Of a stretch of 64,000 bases of DNA, positions 41,097 to 50,000 are shown piece by piece; the stretch's first letter is position 1; each line of letters starts with the position of its first letter. A model generated the notes under the pieces. The model had not been told where the DNA came from. It did not search any database and saw only the letters and a list, made by a program, of their open reading frames with translations. A program made the translations under genes and the position numbers. The stretch is from positions 248,001-312,000 of the forward strand of contig NZ_MSZZ01000010.1 of assembly GCF_002093975.1 (NCBI RefSeq), read 5' to 3'. The DNA is from Thermoactinospora rubra. GTDB lineage: Bacteria > Actinomycetota > Actinomycetes > Streptosporangiales > Streptosporangiaceae.

Positions 41097-42245
41097 CTAG
41101 TAAGAGAAGGGCCAGCTCTTCCAGTAGGTGCGCGCGCGGATCCAGATGCCGAAGAGCCCGCGCGGCTCGAAGACGAGGAACAGGATGATCAGCAGGCCGT
41201 ACAGCACGGTCTCGACCTGGTAGACGTTGGGCGTGACGGTGGTGTCGGAGCTGATCACCGGCAGCAGGGCGGGCAGCGACCTGGTCAGCGGCTGGATGAG
41301 CACGATGAACAGCGCGCCCATGATGGACCCCGACACCGTCGCGACGCCCCCGATGAGCACCATGGCGATGAACTGCACCGACAGCAGCAGGCTGAAGGAG
41401 CCCGGCTCGACGTACCCGGTGATGCTGTACAGCAGGGCCCCGGCGCATCCGGCGTAGAACGACGAGATGCCGAACGCCAGCACCTTGTACCGCGTCAACG
41501 GCACCCCCATGACCTCCGCGGCGATGTCGCGGTCGCGGATCGCGGCGAAGGCGCGGCCGATGCGCGAGCGGGCGAGGTTGCGCGCGGCCAGCGCGAAGAC
41601 GATGAGCAGCGCCAGCGTGAGCACGTACATGGTCTGCTCGCCGGTGCCCAGCGGCCCGTCCTCGTTCAGCCGGATGCCGAACAGCTCGGGGACGGCCGCC
41701 TCACGGCCCACGCCCGGCCCGCCGGTCAGGGACTTCCACTCCTTGAAGACGTGCTCGCCGAGGAAGACCAGGCCGAGGGTGACGACGGCCAGGTACAGCC
41801 CGCGCAGCCGGGCCGCCAGCGGCGCCACGATCACGCCGAAGACGGCCGCGACCACCCCGGCCGCGGGCAGCCAGATCCAGATCTCGGCCAGCCCGAACCC
41901 GATGGTGCGCCCGTCGACGGGCCCGGACAGCGCGGCGGCGGTGTAGGCGCCGATCGCGACGAAGAAGGCGTGCCCGAGCGAGATCTGCCCCGCGTAGCCC
42001 GAGACGATGTTGAGCCCGATGGCGCCGATGGCCATGACGTAGGCCCCGGCCAGCACCTCCAGCGACCGGTCCTGCAGGATCGCGGCCAGCGAGAAGGCCA
42101 GCACCACCAGCACGAACGTCCACGCCCGCTTGGCCGTGGTGTCCAGCAGCGCCATGTCCTGGGCGTAGGAGGTGTACAGCAGGGGCCTGCCGCGGACCCG
42201 GCGCGCCCGAGACCGGCTGGTCGGTATGTCACGGGCGACCGTCAT
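41097..42245 (-). CDS. livM: Branched-chain amino acid-type ABC permease, LivM
   Basis: 382 residues. About ten hydrophobic segments with the LivM signature (GAIGLNIVSGYAGQISLGHA, FVAIGAYTAAAL) and the C-terminal RGLFGIW. A basic N-terminal extension of about 35 residues precedes the first span. The ATG at 42245 is chosen because it overlaps the livH stop codon (ATGA) and gives a soluble basic start; the reading frame upstream is not conserved. It forms the membrane channel with LivH. Confidence 0.92.
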   Translation of the reverse strand: MTVARDIPTSRSRARRVRGRPLLYTSYAQDMALLDTTAKRAWTFVLVVLAFSLAAILQDRSLEVLAGAYVMAIGAIGLNIVSGYAGQISLGHAFFVAIGAYTAAALSGPVDGRTIGFGLAEIWIWLPAAGVVAAVFGVIVAPLAARLRGLYLAVVTLGLVFLGEHVFKEWKSLTGGPGVGREAAVPELFGIRLNEDGPLGTGEQTMYVLTLALLIVFALAARNLARSRIGRAFAAIRDRDIAAEVMGVPLTRYKVLAFGISSFYAGCAGALLYSITGYVEPGSFSLLLSVQFIAMVLIGGVATVSGSIMGALFIVLIQPLTRSLPALLPVISSDTTVTPNVYQVETVLYGLLIILFLVFEPRGLFGIWIRARTYWKSWPFSY

Positions 42246-43129
42246 ACCCGTTCCACCTCCCTGGTGCCGAACAGCCCGTAGGGCCGCACCAGCAGCACCA
42301 GCAGCATCACCACGTACGGCGAGACCACGGCGAAGTTCTGGCCCAGCCACGGCGCGTACTCACCCTGGTAGCTCTGGAACAGCGACTCCACGATCCCGAT
42401 GGTCAGCCCGCCGACGACCGCGCCGCCGAGCGAGTCGAGGCCGCCCAGGATGATCGCCGGCAGCGCCTTGAGCGCGATGATCCAGCTCGTCTGCTCGACG
42501 CCCTGCCCGGTGCCGACGAACATCCCGGCGATGGCGGCCAGGAACCCGGCCAGCGCCCACGACATGGCGAAGACCGCCCCCACCGACACGCCCTGGGCGA
42601 GCGCGGTCTCCTGGTCGTAGGCCGCCGCCCGCATGGCCAGGCCGTACCTGGTGTAGCGGAAGAACGCGAACAGCAGCGCCACCAGCACGGCGGTCACCCC
42701 GAACATGGCCAGCCAGCGCTGCTGCACCACCAGCGGCCCGAGCGAGACCTGGTCGAAGCCCCACGGGTCGCCCATCTGCCGCACGTCGCGCCCGATGAAG
42801 GCGTTGACCACCACGCGGACCACCACGTCCACGCCCAGCGTGATGATCGCCACGACGAACACCGGCCGCCCGACCATGGGCCGGATGCACACCCGCTCGA
42901 TCCCCAGCGCCAGCAGCGCGATCATGAGCGCGGCCAGCGGCACCGCGAGCCAGAACCCGGTGACCTCCACCAGATAGCTGACCGCCACCGCGCCGGCGAG
43001 CATGAGCGCGGGCTGCGCGAAGCTGATCACCCGCGTGGCCTTGTAGATGATGACGAAGCCCAGCGCCAGCAGGGCGTAGACCGAGCCGTTGCCCAGCCCC
43101 CTGACCAGGGTCTCCAGCAACCCCTTCAC
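42242..43129 (-). CDS. livH: Branched-chain amino acid-type ABC permease, LivH
   Basis: 295 residues, about eight membrane spans, with the LivH pattern (LVRGLGNGSVYALLALGFVI, IYKATRVISFAQPALMLAGA, ALPAIILGGLDSLGGAVVGG). The GTG at 43129 overlaps the stop codon of the acyl-CoA ligase gene (GTGA). It pairs with LivM; the coupling of all genes implies stoichiometric production. Confidence 0.93.
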   Translation of the reverse strand: MKGLLETLVRGLGNGSVYALLALGFVIIYKATRVISFAQPALMLAGAVAVSYLVEVTGFWLAVPLAALMIALLALGIERVCIRPMVGRPVFVVAIITLGVDVVVRVVVNAFIGRDVRQMGDPWGFDQVSLGPLVVQQRWLAMFGVTAVLVALLFAFFRYTRYGLAMRAAAYDQETALAQGVSVGAVFAMSWALAGFLAAIAGMFVGTGQGVEQTSWIIALKALPAIILGGLDSLGGAVVGGLTIGIVESLFQSYQGEYAPWLGQNFAVVSPYVVMLLVLLVRPYGLFGTREVERV

Positions 43130-44970
43130 CTGTACATCCCTTCGACCTGCTCCTCGAAGAGCTTGGCGATGGCCCGCCGCTTGACCTTCTGCGTGGCGGT
43201 CAGCTCGCCGTCCTCGTGGTCGAGCTCCTTGGGCAGGAAGGAGAAGCGCTTGATCTGCTCCACGCGGGCGAAGCGCGAGTTCACCGAGTCGACCACGCCC
43301 TGCACCAGCTCCCGCACCTCGGGCTTGTCCGACAGGTCGCGGTAGGTCGTGTACGGCAGGCCGCGCCGCCGCGCCCACTCCCCCACCGTGTCCATCTCGA
43401 TGCCGATCAGCGCCGTCAGGTACGGCCTGCGGTCGCCGACGACGATGGCCTCCTTGATGTACGGCGAGGCCTTCAGCGCGTTCTCGATCTCGCTGGGCGC
43501 CACGTTCTTGCCGCCCGCGGTGATGATGATGTCCTTCATCCGGTCGGTGATGCGCACGTGCGTGCCGTCGACCCATTCGCCCACGTCGCCGGTGTGCAGC
43601 CAGCCGTCGGCGTCGACGACGTCGGCGGTGGCCTCGGGCTTGCCCCAGTAGCCGGCGAAGGTGCCGGGGTGCCGGGTGAGGATCTCGCCGGTCTGCTCGT
43701 CGATGCGCAGTTCCACCCCCGGGTGGGGCTCCCCGACCGTGCCGAGCTTCACCCTGCCCGGGCGGTTGGCGGTGGCGATGGCGGTGTTCTCGCTCATGCC
43801 GTACACCTCGTGCATGCGCACGCCGATGCCCATGAAGAACTTCAGCACGTCGGGCGCGATCGGCGCGGCGCCGGAGGCGGCGTAGCGGACGCGGCGCATG
43901 CCCAGCCGCTCGCGCAGCGCGCGGTAGCACAGCAGCCAGCCCACGGCGTACCGCACGCGCGTCCACGCGGTGTGGGTGCCGCCGGTCCGCACCAGCTCGT
44001 CGCCGATCCGGTCGGCGACCCGCAGCCAGAACCGCGTGGTCACGCGCTTGAGCCAGGAGGCCGACTCCAGCTTGATGGTGACCTGGGCGAGCACCTTCTC
44101 CCAGATCCGCGGGACGCCGAAGAGGATGGTCGGCTGCACCTCGCGCAGGTTGGCCTGGACGGTCTCGATGGACTCGGCGAAGTTCACCTGCACCCCGGCC
44201 GCGGCGTTGAACCACACGGTGAAGGCGCGTTCGGCCACGTGGCACAGCGGCAGGTAGCTGAGGATGAGGTCGCGCTCGGAGGGCGGCGGCGAGGTGAAGC
44301 CGCCGCCGAGGATGAGCGTGCGGATCGCGAACTCGACGTTGTCGACCGTGAGCATGACGCCCTTGGGCGGCCCGGTCGTGCCGGAGGTGTAGATGAGGGT
44401 CACGACGTCCGACCCCTGTGCCTGGGCCATGCGCTCGGCCAGGGCGTCGGGGTGGGCGTCGCGGTGCTCCAGGCCCAGGAACAGGAACTCGTCCCAGTGC
44501 AGCAGCCTGGGGTCGGTGTAGCGGCCGCGGATGCCGCGCGGCTCGATGTAGACGATGCGCTCCAGCGCGGGGCACTCGTCGATCACCTCCAGCGCCTTGT
44601 CCACCTGCTCCTGGTCCTCGGCGATGAGGATCTTCGCGCCGGAGTCCGACAGCAGGTAGGCGACCTCGGCCGCCGGGTTGGTGGGGTAGAGCCCCACGGT
44701 GATGCCGCGGACGGCGACCGTGCCGAGGTCGGCGTACAGCCACTCCGGCCGGTTCTCCGAGTGGACGGCGATCCGGTCGCCGGCCTCCACGCCCAGCGCG
44801 AGCAGCGCGTGGGCGACCAGCTCGACGTTGGTCCAGTACTCCGACCAGGCGATCTCCTGCCAGACGCCGTAGTCCTTGTGCCGCATCGCGACCGCGCCGG
44901 GCGTCCGCCGCGCCCGCTCCTGGATCCGGGTGACGATGGTCTGTGAACCGGTGATCGTCGCGGTGGTCAT
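43126..44970 (-). CDS. AMP-forming acyl-CoA ligase (long-chain fatty acid-CoA ligase type) inside the liv operon
   Basis: 614 residues of the adenylate-forming superfamily. Motifs: VTLIYTSGTTGPPKGVML (A3), YGMSENTAIA-like A5 segment, DGWLHTGDVGEW (A7), ITDRMKDIIITAGGKNVAP (A8) and near the end ELTATQKVKRRAI with the catalytic Lys. It resembles the FAA1/long-chain branch. It lies between livG and livH with 4-bp overlaps on both sides, so it is an integral operon member that probably traps the imported carboxylate as its CoA thioester. Confidence 0.92.
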   Translation of the reverse strand: MTTATITGSQTIVTRIQERARRTPGAVAMRHKDYGVWQEIAWSEYWTNVELVAHALLALGVEAGDRIAVHSENRPEWLYADLGTVAVRGITVGLYPTNPAAEVAYLLSDSGAKILIAEDQEQVDKALEVIDECPALERIVYIEPRGIRGRYTDPRLLHWDEFLFLGLEHRDAHPDALAERMAQAQGSDVVTLIYTSGTTGPPKGVMLTVDNVEFAIRTLILGGGFTSPPPSERDLILSYLPLCHVAERAFTVWFNAAAGVQVNFAESIETVQANLREVQPTILFGVPRIWEKVLAQVTIKLESASWLKRVTTRFWLRVADRIGDELVRTGGTHTAWTRVRYAVGWLLCYRALRERLGMRRVRYAASGAAPIAPDVLKFFMGIGVRMHEVYGMSENTAIATANRPGRVKLGTVGEPHPGVELRIDEQTGEILTRHPGTFAGYWGKPEATADVVDADGWLHTGDVGEWVDGTHVRITDRMKDIIITAGGKNVAPSEIENALKASPYIKEAIVVGDRRPYLTALIGIEMDTVGEWARRRGLPYTTYRDLSDKPEVRELVQGVVDSVNSRFARVEQIKRFSFLPKELDHEDGELTATQKVKRRAIAKLFEEQVEGMYR

Positions 44971-45731
44971 GCCGCCCCTCCCAGGTACGCCTCGATGACC
45001 TTGGGGTCCTGCTGCACCTGCGCCGGTGTGCCCAGCGCGACCGGGCGCCCGAAGTCGAGCACGAGCACCCGGTCTGCCAGGTCCATGACCAGGCCCATGT
45101 CGTGGTCGACGAGCACGATGGGGATGCCCAGCTCGTCGCGGATGTCGAGGATGAACCGGGCCGTGTCCTCGGTCTCCTCCAGGTTCATGCCGGCGACCGG
45201 CTCGTCCAGCAGCAGCAGCTTGGGCTCCATGGCCAGCGCGCGGCCGAGCTCGACACGTTTCTGGATCCCGTACGGCAGCAGCCGCACCGGATGGCGGCGC
45301 CAGGCCTCCAGCTCCAGGAAGTCCACGATGTCCTCGACCCTGGCGCGCGCCTCCAGCTCGGCCCGGCGGGCTCTGCCGTACCACAGGACGGCCGACAGCG
45401 CGCCGTACCGGAAGTGGTGGTGGCGGCCGAGCATGAGGTTGTCCAGGACGGTGAGGTTGTGGAAGAGCTCGACGTTCTGGAAGGTGCGCGCCATGCCGAG
45501 GGCGGCGATCTCGTGCGGGCGCCTGCGCAGCAGGTCCTGGCCCAGGAAGGTGACCTGGCCCTCCTGCGGCCGGTAGACGCCGGACAGCACGTTGAAGATC
45601 GAGGTCTTGCCCGCGCCGTTGGGCCCGATGACGGCGAACAGCTCCTTGTCGTCCACCTCGAAGGAGACCCCGTCGATCGCCTTCACCCCGGCGAAGCGCA
45701 GGGAGACTTCACGGAAGGTCAAGACAGCCAT
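44967..45731 (-). CDS. livG: ABC transporter ATP-binding protein, LivG
   Basis: 254 residues. Walker A GPNGAGKTS, signature region LPYGIQKRVELGRALA (a degenerate form typical of LivG) and Walker B LLLLDEPVAGMN are seen. The ATG at 45731 opens the canonical VLTFREVSLRFAGVKAIDG start; it overlaps livF by 13 bp. Its stop overlaps the ligase start (ATGA). The HHHFRYGALSAVLWYG loop is the LivG-type insertion. Confidence 0.93.
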   Translation of the reverse strand: MAVLTFREVSLRFAGVKAIDGVSFEVDDKELFAVIGPNGAGKTSIFNVLSGVYRPQEGQVTFLGQDLLRRRPHEIAALGMARTFQNVELFHNLTVLDNLMLGRHHHFRYGALSAVLWYGRARRAELEARARVEDIVDFLELEAWRRHPVRLLPYGIQKRVELGRALAMEPKLLLLDEPVAGMNLEETEDTARFILDIRDELGIPIVLVDHDMGLVMDLADRVLVLDFGRPVALGTPAQVQQDPKVIEAYLGGAA

Positions 45732-46504
45732 CTTTTCCGCCTCTTGTAGTGCTTGACCTCGCGAAAGGACCGTGCGGCCCCCTCGGCGCCCAGGCCGAGG
45801 TAGAACTCCTTGATGTCCTCGTCGGCCAGCAGCTCGGCGGCCGGCTTGTCCATCACGATCTTGCCGGTCTCCATGACGTAGCCGTGTCCCGCGATGGCCA
45901 GCGCCATGGTGGCGTTCTGCTCGACGAGCAGGACCGTGGTGCCCTGCTTGTTGATCTCGACGATGAGGTCGCGGATCTGGGCGACCATCGCGGGGGCCAG
46001 GCCGAGGCTGGGCTCGTCGAGCAGCAGGCACTTGGGGCCGGCCATGAGCGCCCGGCCCACCGCGAGCATCTGCTGCTCGCCGCCGGACAGGTAGCCCGCG
46101 ACGCTCTTGCTGCGCCGCTTGAGCACGGGGAACAGGCCGTAGACCCGCTCGAGGTTGGCGGCCAGGTCCTTGGGGGCCGTGTGCCCGCCCACGCGGAGGT
46201 TCTCCTCCACGGTGAGCTCGGCCAGGATGCGGCGGCCCTCCATCACCTGGCTGACGCCCCTCTTGACGATCTCGGCGGGCTTGAGGTGGTGGATCGGCTC
46301 GCCGTCGAACGTGATCGACCCCTTGGTGATCTCACCGTCGTGCACGTCCAGGAGCCCGGAGAGCGCGCGCAGGAGGGTGGTCTTGCCCGCGCCGTTCGCG
46401 CCGAGGAGGGCCACGATCGAGCCCCGCGGCACCGTGAGGCTGACGCCCCGCAGCACCAGCATGACGTCGTCGTAGACGACCTCCAGGTTGCGCACGTCGA
46501 GCAC
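45719..46504 (-). CDS. livF: ABC transporter ATP-binding protein, LivF
   Basis: 261 residues, first gene of the operon. Walker A GANGAGKTT, signature LSGGEQQMLAVGRA and Walker B CLLLDEPSLGLAP are intact, with VQQMEG-type VSQVMEGRRIL in the Q-loop region. A basic C-terminal tail (REVKHYKRRKRWL) is longer than in typical LivF. The start is GTG 46504; GGAGGAGCTG-type bases lie just upstream (46507-46516 read on the minus strand: gaggagctgcc). Confidence 0.93.
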   Translation of the reverse strand: MLDVRNLEVVYDDVMLVLRGVSLTVPRGSIVALLGANGAGKTTLLRALSGLLDVHDGEITKGSITFDGEPIHHLKPAEIVKRGVSQVMEGRRILAELTVEENLRVGGHTAPKDLAANLERVYGLFPVLKRRSKSVAGYLSGGEQQMLAVGRALMAGPKCLLLDEPSLGLAPAMVAQIRDLIVEINKQGTTVLLVEQNATMALAIAGHGYVMETGKIVMDKPAAELLADEDIKEFYLGLGAEGAARSFREVKHYKRRKRWLS

Positions 46505-46630
46505 GGGGCAGCTCCTCGCAGACTGTGGCCTACATCACTCCCCCGTAGAGGAAAGAGTCCACGTCAGCAGTCCCCCGATCAATAGGCGCGACCGAATTGG
46601 AATCTAGCTCTAGTGCGTAATCTTCTTCTC

Positions 46631-46888
46631 ATGACAACTTGCGAGCATCTTTCCAAGGCCGGGGACCCGCCCGCGCGGACTCCGGAGGGCTGCCAGGAGT
46701 GCCTGGCCATCGGGAGCAAGTGGGTGCACCTGCGGCGCTGCCTGGACTGCGGGCACATCGGCTGCTGCGACTCCTCGCCCAACAAGCACGCCACCGCCCA
46801 CTACCGCGCCGAGGGGCACCCGGTGGTGCAGTCGTTCGAGCCGGGCGAGTCCTGGCGCTGGTGCTATGTGGACAACCAAATCGGCTAG
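46631..46888 (+). CDS. UBP-type zinc-finger protein
   Basis: 85 residues that are almost entirely one ZnF-UBP domain: CEHL, CQECL, HLRRCLDCGHIGCCD and HATAHYRAEGHPV supply the Cys/His ligands. In eukaryotes this domain binds free ubiquitin C-termini; in actinobacteria small stand-alone versions are common and unassigned. The ATG at 46631 is preferred over the GTG at 46613 because it gives the usual TTCEHL start. No ribosome site is visible and TAATCT lies about 8 bases upstream, so the message may be leaderless. Confidence 0.85.
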   Translation: MTTCEHLSKAGDPPARTPEGCQECLAIGSKWVHLRRCLDCGHIGCCDSSPNKHATAHYRAEGHPVVQSFEPGESWRWCYVDNQIG

Positions 46889-47017
46889 GAGTGTCCTGAA
46901 GATCTTGACGGGCTGGTCAGGCGAATGCCGGGGTTCAAACTCGGGCCATGATGGGTCGTCGGAGGGTTCCGGCCGGGCCCTGAGGTGTGGGTCGTGTGCC
47001 GGGAGATGATCGTGTGG

Positions 47018-47058
47018 CGAGCCGCCGGGCGGGGCGGGTGACGGCGCCCGGCGGCTCG
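47018..47058 (-). terminator. Terminator after the large secreted hydrolase gene
   Basis: Perfect 14-bp stem (cgagccgccgggcg / cgcccggcggctcg) with a 13-base loop, 5 bases beyond the stop codon of the gene at 47064. It may also serve the UBP gene from the other side. Confidence 0.75.
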
Positions 47059-47063
47059 GGTCG

Positions 47064-50000
47064 TTACGGACTGCGGTATCCGGCCTCGTCCAGGCCGGCG
47101 CGCAGGGCCCGGGCGTAGGCGGACGTGCCCGCGTCGTTGGGGTGGAAGGATTCCCTGCTCATGCAGATGACTTCCTGGATGATGCACAGCGGGCTCGGAT
47201 CGTCACCGACGTGGAAGTCGCCCTCGCCGCGCGGGCCGGTCGTGATCCCGTTGATGTAGGGGTCAGAATCGCAGACGCCGTGCAGGAGGAACTCGTTGCC
47301 GGGCTGCGCGAAGTACACCGGGATGCCTTCGGCGCGCAGCGCGTCGACTCTCTCCTTCTGCTTGGCGCCCATGTGTGTCACGAGATCCGCGATGGCCTTG
47401 GCATCATCCGGGGTGATCAGTGTGGAGAGCACCGCGCATTCGCGGGTGAGGCTGATCGGCACGGGGTACCCGAGCAGTACGATCTTGGCGTTCTGGGCCC
47501 TGGTCCTGATCTCCCTGATCACCCCTTCCACGTTGTCCACCATGACGCCGATCATGGCCTTCTGCCCGCTCGTGGCCGAGGCGCAGTACGGGTCGGTGCC
47601 CGGGGCGAGGCAGGCGGAGACGACCTTGGAGAAGATGCCCTGGGCCCCGCCGTCCACCACGTCGTTGCCACCCAGCGTGAGGGTGACCAGCGTGGTGTTC
47701 CCGTCCAGCACTCCCGACTTGACCTGCGCCATCTCGTGGAACTGTCCCTCGCCCGTCTTGTAGTTGCCCGGCGAGTCCCAGGATCTCGGAGTGTCCCAGC
47801 CTGCCGCGTTCCAGGTCATCGCTCCCGAGCAGGCCACGAAGCCGAGCTCGTGGTTGGCGTCGAACCGATCGGCGAGCGTGCCGAGGTTCGTGGTGCCGCC
47901 CGGCAGGACCACCTTGCGCGAGTAGGCGTCGTTGCTGCGGCGGCAGGCGTTCCACCAGGCGGTGCCGTGGTCGGCGTCGGAGGAGGCGAAGTAGTCGCCC
48001 GCGCCCTCACCGGAACTGTAGGAGTCGCCGAGCGCGGCGACGATGTGCTTGGGTTTGGCGTTGAGCATCTGGATCGCGATCGCGTCCCAGGCGACGCGCA
48101 CGGTGCCCTTGCCGTCGTCGGTCACGTTGCTGAGCCGGATGCTGGGGATGGTGCCGTTGAAGTTGTACACCCCCAGCGACACCCAGCCGTTGCGGCCGAT
48201 CTGTTGCGGCAGGTAACGCTTCTTGCCGTAGGTGCGGTCGCCGTTCAGGTCGATCTCGTAGCGGGCCTGCTGGGTGCGTGCTCCGATGACCGGCAGATGC
48301 ACCAGGACGCGGGCCCATCCGGCGGTCTGGTTCAGCGTCCAGGTGCCGACCGCTCTGGGGGCGTCGCTCGGGATGGTGTTGCTCATCCAGAACTGGCCGG
48401 CGAAGCCCGAGCCGATCTGGTGGACGTCGATCTTGCCCGGGTAGTTGCCGTGCAGGTCGTGTTGGAAGGTGAACTGGAAGGAGCCCACGTCGGCATACTG
48501 CGGGTCGCAGTTCGGTCTCACCGACGGGACCGAGGAGTGCAGGTTGTCGACGATCAGGGCGCCTTGTGGCAGCCCGGTGAGGCCGCAGTTGGGGGCGTAG
48601 CTGGTGGCGTCCTCCTGATAGGGGTATCCGGGGTCGAAGCGCAGCAACTCGCGTCCACAGGTGGTCTGGCAGTCGTCGATCCACTGGGACCGCTGGTGGT
48701 ACCAGCACTTCAGGTCGTACTTGCCGTTGCTGTCCTTGTGCGCGCACGGGCCGGCCGGCTCGCCCTCCAGGCCCGGCGCGTCCGGCTCGAAGTGCCCCTC
48801 AGGCCAGTAGCACTGGTTGCTCTCGTCGCAGAACTGGTGCACCGGCGGTCGGACGTTCGTGCGGTCCGCTTCGGTCAGCCACCATGCGGCCCGGTAGCCG
48901 TGCACCAGGTTGCCAGGGGTCTCGATGAGCTCGATCGGGTGACCCGCCCAGCCCATCACCTTCTCCGGGTACGGCCACTTCTGCGGCTCGGCCGCGTCGG
49001 CGTAGGACGTCTCCAGGAACGGGTTGCGGTCGGCGGGATAGCGCGGATTGACCGGGTTGTTGAACCAGCCCACGCCCCAGGGGGAGCCGTCGTGCGTATT
49101 CGGGTGGAAGCCGGAGTTGTAGGCCCACACGGCGAAGAACCAGTTTTCGATCCGGTCCGCCGAGCCGTTGTTGATGATCAGCCCGGCGCGCCGGGTCTCG
49201 TTCCACTTGTCCTGCAGCATCTGCAGGCCCCTGGCGATGTTGGCGGCGAAGTCGAGGGCGATGGCCTTCTGGTGGTCGGAGGGCAGCGCGACCTCGCCCG
49301 GCTTCTCCTTGCCGGCCTTGCGCATCCCGTCGGTGATCTGCATGACGCCGTACCCGCAGTCGGCCTTGTCCCAGCGGATGTGCCAGTCGTCGCTCTCGTC
49401 GTCGTTGTAGTAGTCGATGCCGTAGTAGTTGCCGATCAGGGGGTTCGCCGTCATGCCGGGCACCGCGAAGCGGGCGGCCTGCCACATGTTGGACTCCTGC
49501 GCGGCGATTCCCAGCAGCACCTGAGCGGGGACGTAGCCGCCGCCTTCGAGCGTCCGGGGCGGGAACAGGCCCTGCGGGGTGTAGGCGGGCAGGGGGAGGT
49601 TCTTCCAGTTCGCCGGGCGCTGCACGGTCAGCACGCCCCTGACGGCCTGGTCCACGGCCCACTCCACCTGGCGCGGTTTGGGCTGCATGGCCTGCATGCG
49701 CGGGTCGTTACGGGGCACCGAGCAGTACGCCCGGTCGTCGTCGTCGGGCTGGTTCGGGCCGCCGGCCGTCGCGGCCGATCCCAGGCCGAGCGCGGGACTC
49801 GGCTCGGCGCCACCGCCGGCGCCGGGGGTCGGCGTCACGGCCAGCGTGAACGTCTTGTTCGTCACCAGCGACGTCGCGGTGATGTCCACCCGCTGCGCGT
49901 CGGTCGGATCGGCCGGCGCCACCCGCGGATCCGGGGTGTGCGTCCGCAGGACCGAGGTCACCGCCAGCCGGCCGGACAGCGACGGCCTGGCCTCGTGCCC

